Origin: Erpobdella octoculata
Taxonomy: Eukaryota; Annelida; Clitellata; Hirudinida; Erpobdellidae
DNA: 64,000 nt
Reading direction: 5' to 3'
Assembly: GCA_963978895.1 (NCBI GenBank)
Contig: OZ022244.1
Span: 21,837,992-21,901,991, forward strand
A program made the translations under genes and the position numbers. This document shows positions 34,930 to 48,743 of this stretch, piece by piece. How positions within the stretch are numbered: position 1 is the first letter of the stretch; every line of letters begins with the position of its first letter. The notes under the pieces were generated by a model, which did not search any database, had not been told where the DNA came from, and saw only the letters and a program-made list of their open reading frames with translations.

Positions 34930-36740
34930 CATGACTAGAATAACCCGACGCGATTTCGCTCGCGTACAAATTTGAGAATTTGAACCAGGCATGATAGAAC
35001 TCATTACTTGTGAATTTTTGAACCCGATCTGACTTGTCGGCCTTTCAGTCCAGCCCAGTCAATTTCATGGGCTCAAAATTTATGACCCGCTTCGACCGTT
35101 TCATAGATACAAAATTTAAAGCTAGGTCCATTTTTACAGGCACAAATTCTCTAGACTGAGCATGTCTCCCAATGCATCAACGATTTAGGTTGTGATTGTT
35201 GTGATGGGTTGAGTCTTTTGTGTGGTCGGCTTTACAAAAGTTGAATTACGGATACTTCCGGCTTATATCAACATAAAATTCAGACGATCATAAAAAAATA
35301 AATTTTACATCCGGAATGGAATCTTTATTTTTCGTTGTCGTTTACGGCCATGGTAAACACGTTGAATACCACTGAAAGTTCTTCTATGGTCACAGTCCCC
35401 ACTTGAAAGATCAAACAACTTTTCAAGACTTTGCAGATTGCATTTGAAATAACCATCGATCGCAGTATTTAAAAAAAAAACTGTTTTTTAATGTGCATCA
35501 TTATTATTCATTCAAGTCCCTCGGGGACATTCTTATTTACGGAGCACGTTCTTTTTACATTTATTTTTTTCAAATTCTAAAAAAAATAAAAAAATAAAAA
35601 TTTCATTAGAAATATATTTTTAAAAATCGGAGCTTTGTCAACATCAGAAGAAGCAGCAGATATTTGAACCGCTGATAATCCCTTTTGTATCACATTGTCG
35701 GCCAAGGACATAATGTATAAAAAATTGTGATACACGTACCCTATTTTTTATATTTAAAAAAATCTAATTTCTAAACTTTAACATTTCTGGTTTTTAAGTT
35801 TCAAATCAAATGATCTTTTTTTCCCAACCCACATGTGAATTCTCGAAGCAAAATTATAAAAATGGTAAAACACGTGTTTCTTTATTTTTTAAATAAAATC
35901 TAAATACTAATTTTAATTTTTAAATAGAATCTAAATATTAATTTTTGCACAAGTTTCATTTTTAGTCTTTAAATAGCAGTTATTTATTTATTTATTTAGT
36001 TAGTTAAAAATAAACAACCATATTGCCATTCCAAATTTGAAGTATCGGAAAGCAAATTACCAGAAAACAGTAAGACACATATTTTTATTTTTAAAAAAAA
36101 TTATGCAAACCAGAATTTAAAACTTTCAAATTTTTAGATTTTGAGTATTTAGGCAAATAAATCCTTTTTTTACCACCGTACATTTGATGTCCCGTAAGCC
36201 AAATACTCAAAAATGGTTAAACACGACGTATCTTTAATTTTCAAGTAGTATCTAAATACTTATTTTAACAACTTGAGCATTTTCGGTTTTTAAGTGACAG
36301 TTACTCTAAAAAAAAACAAATAATCTTTCTTCACACCACATTTGAGGTTCCGGAAAAGAAACTTTCTGAAAATGGTGATATACGCATCTTTTTATTTTTT
36401 AAGAAAAATCTTAATACCGAATTTCAAAAGTATCACATTTTTGGTTTATGAGATATACGTATATTTTTAGGTGCTAGGTTAGCTGAGCTGGTAGAGTGAG
36501 TAAAGCTTTACGATTCGACTCTCACTCACTGCCTAGTAGCCCATGTCAACGGAAAACTTAGCGAGTAAAATCGTTCTCTCCGTGGGGCATGTAAAAATAA
36601 CAGCGCCTTTGAACAACTCTGGAAAAGGCCCTATATAAATTAACAAACATTTACATTTACATGCCTTTTTTACAAAAAACTTTATCTTCCTGTTTTATCG
36701 GCGTTTATTATCAGTCAGTAGTCAAGACGTCCTCTACCAT
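34930..36740 (-). repeat. dispersed repeat A, copy 2 (inverted)
   Basis: Mirror of 10394-11875. It begins with CTAGAATAACCCGACGCGAT and TTCGCTCGC, has about four diverged subrepeats (near 35830, 36030, 36180 and 36340, with CACATTTGAGGT-like cores and AAACACG..ATCTTTAATTTT), and ends with GTTTATTATCAGTCAGTAGTC near 36705-36725, the inverse of the GACTGACTGATAAT start of copy 1. Interrupted by SINE 2. Confidence 0.8.
36468..36661 (+). mobile_element. tRNA-derived SINE 2 with LINE-like tail
   Basis: The head has A box TAGCTGAGCTGG and B box GATTCGACTCT. The tail GGCCCTATATAAATTAACAA and ACATTTACATTTAC resembles the 3' end of the L2-group LINE at 32090-32115. Different in sequence from SINE 1, but both sit inside copies of repeat A. 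Confidence 0.8.
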
Positions 36741-38930
36741 CAGTAGAAGGAATAAAAAATTCTAATAAATAAATGAAAACCAACAAGTGAATTAAAAAAC
36801 AAAGTTTTTTAAAAACACACTTTTATATTTTTACACTATTCAAGTGATCATTTGACATCCTCTGGACGTTGATGTTGCCCAATCGATTCAAAAATTATAT
36901 ATGTTACATAAACAATGAGCTTATTAGCATAGACAATAAATAGTTTGAAGAAAATATCACAAATAATTATTTTATTAAATTTTGTCCAATCGATCCTAAA
37001 ATTTTATAGAATGCATTGTTAATCAGTTTGGAGGTATGTTTAAATTTTCAAATCTCTAGCTCATCGGGAAGTTAGTTTAAAATCGATTGCAAAATTTGAC
37101 GACAGACAGACCAACAGACAGACAGAGAAGTCAAGTCAAGTAAAGGTGTGTAATAAGGAACATATGCTATATAATAATAAAACTTTAATTTTTGTAATTT
37201 TCACGTAATTATTTCTTTTAATTACATATTACATATACATATTCTTTTACTTTCGTGGTTTCATAATCACAAGACTCTTCAGTCTTCAAGTTTCCCTAGC
37301 GATCGTCTATGAAATTACATACTCTTGAATCATCATTCATCATGCTGTTACTACGAATATATAAATATCAGTGTCGTGGTTACCACACCCCGAGCCCCCC
37401 GGTTGGGGGGGGGTCCAAGTCTGATGGGACCCAAAAGTTATGGTGACTCAATTTATGATGATGATTTATATTAATCATTGCTATTTTACTTCCCTAAATA
37501 AAAGATGCACCCAAAACGGCCACAAAATCATTATCATCTCATTGTATCAGCATATTAAATATATTAATCTAGTTGTAGCGCCATGTCACGTTTCCATATC
37601 GTCATATTATAATATCCTCAGACTGTCACCAGATGGTCAAATCATGAGTTTAAGAAGTTACCTTTCTCACAAGCCTAACTTCGAGCTAGTGGAATATGAA
37701 AACTGGAACTGATTTAGATGCACATTTGTGGAAAAGAAACAGCAAATCTTCAAATCGATTCATACGTTTGTAGTTAAGTGGTCCTAGTTCATGTTCATAT
37801 GTTTGTAGTTTATGTTTATATACTATTTCATGTGTGTAGTGTACGTTTGTAGTTTATGAGATTCTAGTTGAAGTGTTAGTTCGTAGTTAATTCATTCCAT
37901 GTAGTGCCCCAGCTTTGGTGTGATTACCCCCCCCCCAAAAAAAAAACAATAGTGGGACTTTTTAAGATACGTTGGATAATTATGGTTTAGATGTCGTGCC
38001 TATTTTTCTTTAAAAAAAGTCCATAACCGGGGGGGGGGGGGCTATACGTACTTTAATTTTTTTTAAACCTAAAAAAATACTCAATGACCGAGGGAGAAGT
38101 GGGTGCTATTTTATTATTTCTTTCTTTTCTTTTCTCTTTCTCTCTCAGTAAAATCGAAAAACATTAAACGTAGAAACAAATACAAACAAGATAAAAAAAT
38201 TATATTTTTATTTATTAATATTTATATTTTGCCTATCGCCAAAAAATCAAATAATAGCAAACAAAAAAAAACCTTCAAAATTCTACATATGTTAAGCAAA
38301 CTATAAACATCAACAGTTATAAATTATTTCACCATTGTAATCATTTGCAAAGTTTTGAACATAAAAATGTTCGAACAAAATAAAATTATTTCTGAATAGA
38401 GCGGAGTTGAAATTCCAGGTCACGTGATAGATTGCATAAGAGACACCACCTGCTGTTTGTCGGAGGGAAACAAAAAGTGTCATGTTGAAGATCATCCCAA
38501 GAAGCACTTGTGGTAAGCTGACGGGGTGGGGGGGATGCCCAGATGCCCAGGAGCCTGCGGTGAACCAACTTTCTGTAGCTTTCTCATGAAACTTCATGGC
38601 GGGGCATGAAAACCAACGATTTGGGGAGATTTTTACAAAAATTAACTTTCTTTTCATAAAATTAAAAAGTTAGTATGGATGATTTCAAAGAATTGCATCA
38701 AACAACATCCCGTGTAGATTGATGGACGAATCATCCCCCACCCCACCCCACCCACCGCCCCTCAAGCCGGCAGCAGAAGAGACTTGCAGATATGTAAGTA
38801 AATAATGAATGTGGTTTGCTCGCTGAGGTGAAGCAGTTGTCAGTTTGTTAAGAAGAAGACAATGTCTTTGCTTTTGTCGAGTGGTTTGCGGAACACGTCA
38901 AACTGCGCATTAATTGTTTGTGTTTGATCT
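36741..38930. other. noncoding stretch with G- and C-runs
   Basis: Homopolymer G or C runs near 37395-37412, 37927-37940 and 38030-38042. No exon on either strand could be supported; the minus-strand frame at 38310-38657 has no recognisable domain. Confidence 0.45.
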
Positions 38931-38934
38931 GTGC

Positions 38935-39030
38935 ACGTGTGTGTATGGAATTTTTTGTTTGCGTGTGTATGTGTGTGTAAGTGTGTATGTGTGTGTAAGT
39001 GTGTATGTGTGAGTGTGAGTAAGTGTGGAA
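38935..39030 (+). repeat. TG-rich repeat
   Basis: GTGTGTATGTGTGTGTAAGT-type units for about 90 bp. Confidence 0.8.
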
Positions 39031-39224
39031 TAAATAAAATAAAATTCAATAAAAGGCACGTGATACATGAATCTTTATAATTTATAAGCCAATTTTTGAA
39101 GATATTCACACACAGGGCAAAGCTTTTATTCAAGCTCCTATGCATAATTTTTATAGAGACGTAGCAGAGACTATAATAAACATGGAGTGGTTGTAAGTTA
39201 GGTGTAGTTCACAGAGCTCCCCAT

Positions 39225-39640
<416 letters not shown>

Positions 39641-42042
39641 TATTGATGACGTTCTTGGACAGTATTGTACGATAATAATGTACACTCACATTACTACAGC
39701 ACCCATTCGCTCATACGCGTGAGAGTTTGTTCTACTTGAGCCTAATTAATTAATTCAATTTTATTTAATCAATTGACTCAAGCGAAGTGCGTCCTCATAT
39801 GAGTCGAGTTTAAGAAATGACATCGCATAGTTTTCAATCATTGACATTCATCAATAGAAACATTATACCAATTCAGCACTGCTGAAATGTTTTTATGCGA
39901 AGATTTTGATTACCGATTTGCAGGGTGTCGAGAGAGGGGGGAGGAGGGGTAGTAAAGGAAACAAACAGGGGACCACCATTTTTGTAAAAGCCTACAAAGT
40001 TTATAGCAGCACAAGTATAGTTTTATACGTCACGACTGAAATTTCATTATTACAAATTGTTTAACTTTTTAATTTTTTCATCTGAAATTTAAAAGTTGCT
40101 AAGGAGCCGTGACTGCCCTATCTAGGATGTTTAAAGTAGGGTTCGAGATATCAGTCGTCGTGATTGTTGAATATTTACTAATAAGCTGGAGAATGAGGAA
40201 CTTTTAGACGTAGTGTTTATCCGTTGGAGTTGGAAATAAATATTTAACGATGATACAAAAACTCAAAAACCATCAAATAAACATCTACAATGATTTGGTG
40301 ACAAACACGACAAACCGCTATTGAATTCACTTTTTTGTCATAAGTGTTTGATGGGCACCTATATTCTTCAATAGCTTTTTTCTTCGTTAAATAACTGTTA
40401 ATCATCGTTCAGGGGATGATAGACCAGTCTGTCCCCTCCCGGACTTGTCATATCTCCCACCCGGAAAAACTGCGGGCTCATTGGAAAAGTAAAATGTTGA
40501 ATTTTTTAATGGCTATAGCCGAAATTGGGGGGGACTGACGGACTGAACCTACCCATGTTGTGTATCCCACCCTGGGGTCAACTACTGTTTGAAGAAAATG
40601 TTGCTCCACTTATTGCCCCGCCCCCCCCCCCAGGAATTTGGAACTTTCCTGTTGATGAATGAATTCAATAGATTTAAAAAAATTGTTTGTTCTTACTATG
40701 GCCAGGATGTATAAAAGTGGATTCAATTGTGAATGTAATAAACAACACTACATTGACATTCAGTCATCATCGTGCTCACATTGAAGATGCTGCGCTGACA
40801 AGTCTGGCGACATCAAAGGAAACATTTATCCACGAACACTTTGTATCTTCTCCATTGATCTTAAACAATGCTTTACTGTTATAAACTGGAATGAATAAGG
40901 CGACTGGAGAAGACATTACACAGAAAATGTAATACAGAATATGGAAGCAGAAATTTCAATAGAACAATTTATATGTTATGCGGTTCACCGAGTGCTTCAT
41001 ATCAACGCCTTATTAGCAAAGTAGCCAGCTATGCGGACAGGTAGGCTAACAGGTAGGTACCTACTTTATGACAAAGTTTTCACGTTTATGCTAGCAGCAG
41101 GGTTTGTTCGGTGCAAGCAAAATAAACGAAATTAATTTCACAGAACAAAACAATTTTACATGAGAATCCTGACGAACTCGAACGAAACAAGACGCAATTG
41201 AACGAACGCTGACCGGCCGTTAGATTGACATGGTAACTCTCAATAGCATTCTCTCCATGGCAACCGAACTACCAATCAATCGTAACCGACCTCGTGACGT
41301 TTAACCGCCCGGCTCCTCCCACTTTTCTGATCACCCCCCACTCCCACTGTGTCATATACTGACCTTTTCAATTATTAATTGCAGTGCAAATCGATCACTG
41401 GAGTCTAATAAGTAGCGTCGTTTTCGTCAGCTGTGACTTTTGAGACTGCGAATCATTACAGGACGACGACGACAAGTTTCGTGGATCACTTGATGAGATA
41501 TCCACAACTCTTTTGGAGGACGAAAACAACAAGAAAGAATTTTCAGTCAGTTTTTTTTTGTACTCATTTACCAAATCTTTAGTTGTTTGATTTCGTTATT
41601 TTAACCTTTACTTAAACAGAAATTAAATTTGTGAATGCAAAAGAAACGGTAAATTCTGAATCAGATATGTGCAATGTTATTGCTACATTATTTACAAGAT
41701 CTTCCGTAAGTCCTTAACTACCTGCAAGTGCATTTGCTGTCAGCCAAAGTCCTCCTGGTCTTGATTACAATAGATCTGTGTGGCCACAAAATAGGCAAAA
41801 TTAATATGTTATTCGTGAAAGCGCATTGTTTGAGTACTTCAGACGAGTCGCAAAACCAGTATTTGACACGAAACTCGGTCGAAGTACTGGACAAACAGCT
41901 CTGTTAATTAGTAGTCATAGTAAGAAATTATGCAAAAACTTTTAAGATTCAACACTCATCAGAGTATTGCAGGCTAATTTAGTGTTATATATATTTATTA
42001 GGAGGAAGAAGATCATTTCGATTCAAGTCCGATGTTCACAAA
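39641..42042. other. noncoding region upstream of the bZIP gene
   Basis: No exon recognised. C-runs near 40620-40632. The part from about 41350 to 42042 probably holds the promoter and leader of the bZIP gene, but no element can be fixed. Confidence 0.4.
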
Positions 42043-42906
42043 ATGAACGACTGCTTACCAGACGCGTCTTCCAACCAGGCCGCCTTCAAGTCAGGGGGTC
42101 CTTCCTACTTCTCCCTTCCTCCTCCCCTCGACCTCACGTCTTCCAGACGACAGATCAGCGTCGTGGATTCCAACGAAGATGGATCGAACTCCACCTCTTC
42201 GAGTACTGCAGAATCTCTCGAAGATGAGAGAAAGTTAGATTCGTACAGTTCCAACTGCAAATTCGAATCTACTTCAGATGATGAACGACCAACGCGCAGT
42301 CCCGTCCAGAACTCGGAAGAACGATGGATGGATTTAAAAAACGAGTTTCATTCGACATTCGCCCGGCACAACATGCCCTCGCCAGATCCGATTTTCAACT
42401 CGGCCCATCATTCTCTCAGTCGCCTCATGAACTACGTGCACAACGTCAGCCCGATGGCACTGCTCCAACAACAGTACGCCTTCCGTCAAAACCTCGTACC
42501 ACCGCATCATCTACTTCCACCTCCGAATCCTCTCCTACCGACTTCCATTCTCGGAACTCTCGCCCCGACAAATCAGCGGTTTTTGTCGCCCCCGCATTTG
42601 AAAACTGACCAGTCGAAATCAGAAACAGCGGAACGACAGCTGGTCAGCAGAGAGATGGATAGAAACGAAGGGCTGTCAAAAGGTCAAATCAAAGACGAAG
42701 GTTATTTCGAGAGGAGACGCAAAAATAACGAAGCCGCTAAGAGATCACGTGATCTCCGTAGAATGAAAGAGGAAGAAATGGCCAAAAGAGCTAAATTACT
42801 TGAAAACGAAAATTCCATTTTAAGGGCCGAAAATAACGCGCTTAAATATGAAGTTACGCGATTGCACACTCTTCTCTCTCGTACTTTCAATAATCCAGAA
42901 CGCTGA
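42043..42906 (+). CDS. PAR/CES-2-type bZIP transcription factor, single exon
   Basis: 287 residues from ATG 42043 (AAA before the ATG). The C-terminal basic region YFERRRKNNEAAKRSRDLRR (about 221-240) has the NNEAAKRSRD core shared by PAR-bZIP (HLF/TEF/DBP), NFIL3, CES-2 and Giant proteins, followed by a leucine zipper to about 280 (LLENENSILRAENNALKYEV). The remainder is Ser-, Pro- and Asp-rich and low in order; no classical proline-and-acid-rich (PAR) domain is seen just before the basic region, so a CES-2/Giant/NFIL3-like member is more likely than vertebrate-type HLF. These factors bind as dimers in development, circadian output or cell death. An ATTAAA at about 42949 or AATAAA at 43079 may serve polyadenylation. 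Confidence 0.9.
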   Translation: MNDCLPDASSNQAAFKSGGPSYFSLPPPLDLTSSRRQISVVDSNEDGSNSTSSSTAESLEDERKLDSYSSNCKFESTSDDERPTRSPVQNSEERWMDLKNEFHSTFARHNMPSPDPIFNSAHHSLSRLMNYVHNVSPMALLQQQYAFRQNLVPPHHLLPPPNPLLPTSILGTLAPTNQRFLSPPHLKTDQSKSETAERQLVSREMDRNEGLSKGQIKDEGYFERRRKNNEAAKRSRDLRRMKEEEMAKRAKLLENENSILRAENNALKYEVTRLHTLLSRTFNNPER

Positions 42907-45900
42907 AACGGCTGACTTTAAAGTTTATTTTTTTAATTTTTTTTTTCTATTAAACTTGTAAAAAGTAATAAGTCTTGAAACATCTATATTTTAGCAGCAG
43001 TTTTTCTCAATATTCTACGGTGCTAATGAGCTACTTTTTTGAAAAATTGTGGTCACAAACTAAGATCTCATTATATTGAAATAAATATTTTTTATTTATT
43101 TATTTATTTTCACACGTGATAGGTGCAATATGGCTTTTCACGCACTTCCAACACACAATACAAACTTTCTTTTATTATATAACCGTTTTCTAACCATATA
43201 ACAACCTGCTTAACATTTCTCTTGCCAATTACATCGGGTATTATCGTCTCGTTATGCAACCGTTTGTTTGTTATGTAATCGCATGACACCTGTTATTTTG
43301 TTACTTAATTACTTTACAGTTGTACACCTGGTTACTAACCGATTAATTAATACTTGTTTGCTTATTCGTCTTTGATTCGCGTGCCTTGTTACGTATTAAA
43401 AACTTTTTCTATTTGTTTAACGATGAATTAGTTTAAACGTGGAAGACTGTTACTTTAATAAATGCTACATTACTTTCTTGACTTGAGTGTGTTCAAAACT
43501 TGTTTCTCTTGAGTATGCTTTGATGAAAATCGATTTCGGACCCCTCTTTCAACCTTACTTTCTACCAATAGATAGGTTATGGAACAAACTTGTCTTCTAT
43601 CATTAAGTATGTTCAGGGATTGATCCTCAAGGACCAGGTAAGGTCCAAGGATCATAACTGAGTCCTACTATCAAGGACCAAGGTAGGTCCAGGCCCCAAG
43701 GCCAGATCCACGGTTCCTACTATTAAAGACCAGCGAAAGCTCCGGAATCAAATGTCATTTTATTTTAAATTGTGGTTATTAACATTTTCAATGAATGAAG
43801 ATTATAATTCCGACTCTAATAAGCTAGCGATTAGATTTGAAACTTTGGCAATTCCAATGCCAATTTTTTTATTTATTTTAATTTTTATATTTATAAAAAC
43901 AAAACCAAGAAAGTTAACTTTAGAAAATAACGCATTTAGATATTCTAGAGTTATGAATCACCGGCTTCTGAAATTGTATCATTTTCAAACATTTATATTC
44001 AAGACGAAATCGCTAAAATTTTAATTTTTCGTTAAAATTATTTTTTATGAAACAAAGATTGAACACCATAACGTAGACTCACTCCTGAAAACTATGCATT
44101 TTTATTAAATTTTTGGTATTTTTAAACCCTCTCCTTCTCCAAAGCATTTTAACACACTTTCGAATCAAATTATTTCTTTCATAAAATTGAGCTGGAACAT
44201 AGACCAGAAAAAATAAATTTTAATAAAATGTTTGAGCTCATTTAGACCCAATTATCCAATTGATTTTACAACTTTGATATTGTGTACTCCAAATCTTGGG
44301 ATAGATAATTAATGAAAAATATTATACAAAACACAGTTTTTACTGTTCGCATGTTTATCAAGCTAAATTGTCAGAAACTTTGAGAAGCAGTAAGAAGTTA
44401 TTGAGGAGAAATGTAATCACACATAAAAATACATAAATATTTTTATTTCATATATTTATTAAGTCTTCTCAGAGTCGTCAGTTTATAGTTCACTCACTGA
44501 CGTCACTAGGGGGTCTGGGAGGGGGTGCCGGAACGTCCTTTCAGCAACAACATGGTAGGGTAAGATATTGAAAGGGCCTACACGTTCCAACATTTTATCT
44601 TTAATTTTTTCTAAAAAAGCTGATGACCGGAGTGAAGACTTTCATCCTTTTTTAAAATGATGACCGGGAGAGGGGGTAGTCGTAAGTAGGTACTTTTTTA
44701 CATTTTGTTTAAAGATTTCCTTGCTTAAGTCAACCCGAGGAAAACCCACTTTAAAATCATGGAGCAACCCCTTGCTTCCTAATTGATCTCTATGTGTGCA
44801 GAATATTACTGTTTATGATTCTATGTCACAAGAAAATTATTCAGCACAGCGAATAAAATGTATTAATTCGTTCCCCCCTGTTTAATGAATTTTTAGAGGT
44901 ACAAGTCGTGAGAGGGTGACACCATAAGTTACCGCACTGACTGACACCAACTCTTGTGACACCAATAAGGTCACTTTTTATGTATGCTGTTGTAAATGTC
45001 TTCAAATCTGAAGGTAAACTCCACATCAAAGTTGCATCCGACATTCGATTGCTCAATAGCTCAGGTGTGCTGTGTTTGCCATTCGCAACATCTAATCCGG
45101 ATTTGCCTTCATCCAATCCGCCAACCAAATCTATTGCGCTTTCAAATCTTTCTTGTGAAGGTGTTGTAAAGTAGGAATTAAAAGATTTTCACGATGTAAG
45201 AATTTATGATGTAAATATATAATGAGTGACCAAATACCAAAAAGTTGTTAAAATTGAGTAAATAGAACAATGTACTTTGACACCATTGTTGCGTGCGATG
45301 CTGTGTTGGCCGAATTTTACTGGGTGTAGGTCGTTTGTCGTTCAATTCAAACTTGAAATTCAAACTGACATGGATTAGTCAGTCAGTTGTGGCTGAAAAA
45401 AAGAGTTAACTATTGGTCGGCTATAGTAGTAGTAGTAGGGAAGATTATTAGACATGAAAGAAATTGTCAGACGTACTATTGTTTGTATCACCTCAGCAAT
45501 CTTTTGAAATACTTATATTCTACATCGTTACAATCTATTTTGATATTTGACAAAATTATAAATAACATTCATTAGGCTCGATACCAAAATAGAAAAAGAA
45601 AAGGTTTTCTGTGTCGTGTAATTGTTAGACGCTGAATTACCTTTGAAGTGATTAATGTTTTCATTGATTAAGTATCATAAACAAACGGAGATTATCTCAG
45701 TTGTTGCCAGCAATTACATTTTAATCTGTAATTTAAAAAAAACTTATGATATATTTAATTATTTTTACTTCAAGATCATAAACCTAATTCTATTTTTTTC
45801 ACTATTTAGGTCATCTGGATAAAGCAACTTTTCAAATTAAATATGAGCAAAAACCATCTTCAATCTCTTTCTTACTCTTTAATTGTCTTTCATCTTTAAC

Positions 45901-46125
45901 TACAGCAAATATATTATTCTGTTACGAAACATCAGGTAGTTCTGAAGACTGAATGGACTGATTCAATTAACCTGAAATAACCTTTAGAAGACGTCGGCAA
46001 ATAAGCAATCCATTGAAGTTCCGCAAAAAAAAGAAAGCCAAACTTACCGTCATGTTTGAACTAATTTTAGATTTATTCTCAAACAACTTTCATTTCATCA
46101 CTTTTGTTTATTTATTAAATTCTTT
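42907..46125. other. noncoding region
   Basis: No supported exon. Near 43610-43740 there are several GGACCA/GGTCC-rich imperfect repeats. At 44600-44700 a CCGGTCATCA-type motif pair recalls 9450-9475 in inverse orientation. Frames at 44841-45174 on both strands have no recognisable domain. Confidence 0.4.
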
Positions 46126-46129
46126 TTAT

Positions 46130-46490
46130 TAACTTCACCGCCGGTTTTTCTTGCTCGATTGCTTGCTTGAGTGTTTGAAAACATTGAAAGTGAAATTTGA
46201 CTAATTTTCCATCATCCAATTGAGCTGAAATTTGAAATATAGGCTTGCTTCTCATGACAATGCAATTTATTAAAATTTAAAATTTTTTTAAAAAAATGTT
46301 TTTTTTTAATTGAAAATATTAATTATCTGTGTTTTAAAATAAAAACAAATCAAACACAATTATATAGCTTATTACAAATATAACTTCAAAAAATGTTTTA
46401 AATGAAAAATTTGCAAAAATGAAAACCCGGCAAATCCTGAAATATAAAGGATTTGTAAAAAAAAACCTTGATTTTTACGGCTTACTTGTG
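46130..46490 (+). repeat. dispersed repeat D, copy 2
   Basis: Same start (TTAACTTCACCGCCGG), core (GAGCTGAAATTTGAAATATA) and end (TTACGGCTTACTTGTG) as 23050-23365, with longer AT-rich middle. Confidence 0.8.
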
Positions 46491-46899
46491 TAATAATTAT
46501 TATAACCTTTTTTATTTGATGACCAGGTTGTATAGAATAAAGATTTCAGATAAGATCTTCTGTACAGCCTGAGACCAGTTGCAGATGCTAAAGAATATTT
46601 TGAACTTTACCAGGTCATGAAAACAATGTCTGAAGAAAGTAGTGTTTATGGAAGAATAAATTGTTTTTTCTCTCTACTAATTTAAGCTGCCTACTTACTG
46701 CAAATTCAATCATGTTTTTATTGTTTTGTCAGCGTAAAAAGACTCTTAAGAATTGTTAGCAGGGTTCTTTTTTTATAAATTTAGGTTAGGCTGATGAATT
46801 TTAAATTTTCGCGGATTCGCTTTCGGGTTTACAAATTTATGAAAATCAAATTCGGGTTCATGATTTAAAAAATAGCGGGTTTGAATTTTAAATTTCTAT

Positions 46900-46984
46900 T
46901 GGGTTCGTTTCGGGTAGTAGGTACCGATTCCCTATCATTCATTAGACTTTGCCCCGGGCGTCAAAAACCCTAGCTATGCCACTG
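46900..46984 (-). mobile_element. hAT-type transposon end
   Basis: Minus strand from 46984 reads CAGTGGCATAGCTAGGGTTT then TTGACGCCCGGGGCAAAG, the form of many hAT/MITE termini. No partner end was found in the window. Confidence 0.6.
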
Positions 46985-47599
46985 CAAAGCTATTTTCAAC
47001 CAATCAAGTTTTTGAGCCCGCGTTTCTAAGAGAAGCAAACTTAGCGACTGCATAGTGAGCGAATTTCGCTATAATGCTTGTTCGATCCTTGTTGTCAACT
47101 TCACTTTAACACATAAGCTTTAATAAATTCTCCAACAGTAAACATTAAAATCATCACCCTCCACATTTCCAGCACGAGCATCAACAACGAGACTGCACAC
47201 TATCCTCTTCTGTCCATAAGCTGTGTAGTGTACCCGTTTTTGAGAAGTAGTTTCAAACACGCAGACGACAATCTGAAGAGGTTTCGAATGTGATATATTA
47301 AAGTGGATGGTTGTTGATGTCACCTCATCGTGGCTAGTGTAATGTTTACTTTATGCAGTGTTAATGACATCAGTACATATTTATTCTTCACGAACTCAAA
47401 TGTCAATGTCTCGACCTGCTGGCATCACTGAAAAACATCTTTTTCTCAAACAGCAGCCACTCAACCAACTATTTTACGGCTTATGCTCTTAAGGGTTGCG
47501 AGATTTTTGAAATAAAAAACTGAGTTAGTTCTCTTCTGTACTAGACAGTACTAGACACGTTGTAGGGGGTGGAACATTATTAGGCATTTTGTTGGCTCA

Positions 47600-48000
47600 A
47601 AAAATATATATGCCCTCCTGGATATGGATAGAGTAAACGAATTTGTGAAATTATATTTTACGAGCGGTGTCAATACAATGTTGCTACATTCACAACTATC
47701 AACAGCAAAGTCTTTCATAAAATTGTTATTGAAACCAGTGGTTTGACTGTTTTTGTAATAAAGATCTTATCTTACCTTAATAAAAGATCTCATCTCGATG
47801 ACTACTCAAGAAATTCAAACACACTTGAGTCGTCTTCCAATTGGTTTATTGAGCTTCTAAAAATTTTTGACTTTGCCTTGATATTGCCAATGACGACAGT
47901 TGAAAACGATTGTTTTTGTGCTGTATTTGAGGCGTGTTGGTAAATTCACGTAGCTCTAGAAAACAAATGTATAGAGATCAGCTATCTACTGGTTATTCCA
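47600..48000 (+). pseudogene. possible hAT transposase dimerisation remnant
   Basis: The frame at about 47743-47943 reads IELLKIFDFALILPMTTVEN, close in style to the hAT dimerisation domain (LLKIALxLPVTTVExERSFS), then breaks. A more decayed relative lies at about 50080-50290 (ATACAATGTTG ... CACAACTGTC, then GCCTTTGTCCTGACAATACC), in the same orientation. Low certainty. Confidence 0.35.
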
Positions 48001-48114
48001 TGACAACCTAAAGATACAAAAAAATTATTAATCGACATAAATAGCAATGCTTTTGGCTATTTTAAGAAAAAACGATATCTTTTGTTTTATAAAAATTTTC
48101 AAACTTTTTGTATA

Positions 48115-48691
48115 GTGGTATCCTATAAAAAGAGCGAAAACATAAGAGCGAAAACAAAAGGGCGAACATAAAAGGGCGAAACTAAAAAGGGCGAATGCTA
48201 AAAAGATCGCTAATAAGAGCGAAAATGAAAGGGGCGAAACTAAAAAGAGCGCACAATAAAAAAGGCGAACGTCAAAAAAGCGAAAAAATGAAATATTATA
48301 ATTTATAATTTTACCCACACACTAGCAGCACAAACCAACTTTCTTTCTTCTGCTATCTCGCTTTCGCTCTCTCTCCCTAGTGAAACGCATGGTACTTTAT
48401 TTTTTGTTCCTCTCTCTTTTTTTCTCTCTCACTCTCTGTCTCGCTCTCTCTTTGTCCTTAGTAAAATGCATGTTTTTTTTTCTCATTTTTCTTTTTTATG
48501 TTTCTCTCGTTATAATTCTTTATCTATTGTCTTTTTTTGTTTTGTTTGTCTCTCTTTTTTTTCTATTTGTGTTTTTCTTCTCTCCCTTTTCCTAAATGAT
48601 AATGATATTGTGGCGCGGGTGTTTTAAATGTTTAGTAAATATTATAACAGTTAATCGTCTCCTTATCTTTTTCTTCTTTTTCTTTTTCTTC

Positions 48692-48743
<52 letters not shown>

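Noticed and set aside
36468..36540. tRNA gene on the plus strand
   Set aside because: Same reason: a SINE head with a LINE-like tail.
38310..38657. Minus-strand frame of 115 codons
   Set aside because: No recognisable motif or splice structure; could be an exon but cannot be supported.
44841..45174. Overlapping frames on both strands
   Set aside because: No domain recognised and the overlap on both strands suggests a noncoding repeat.
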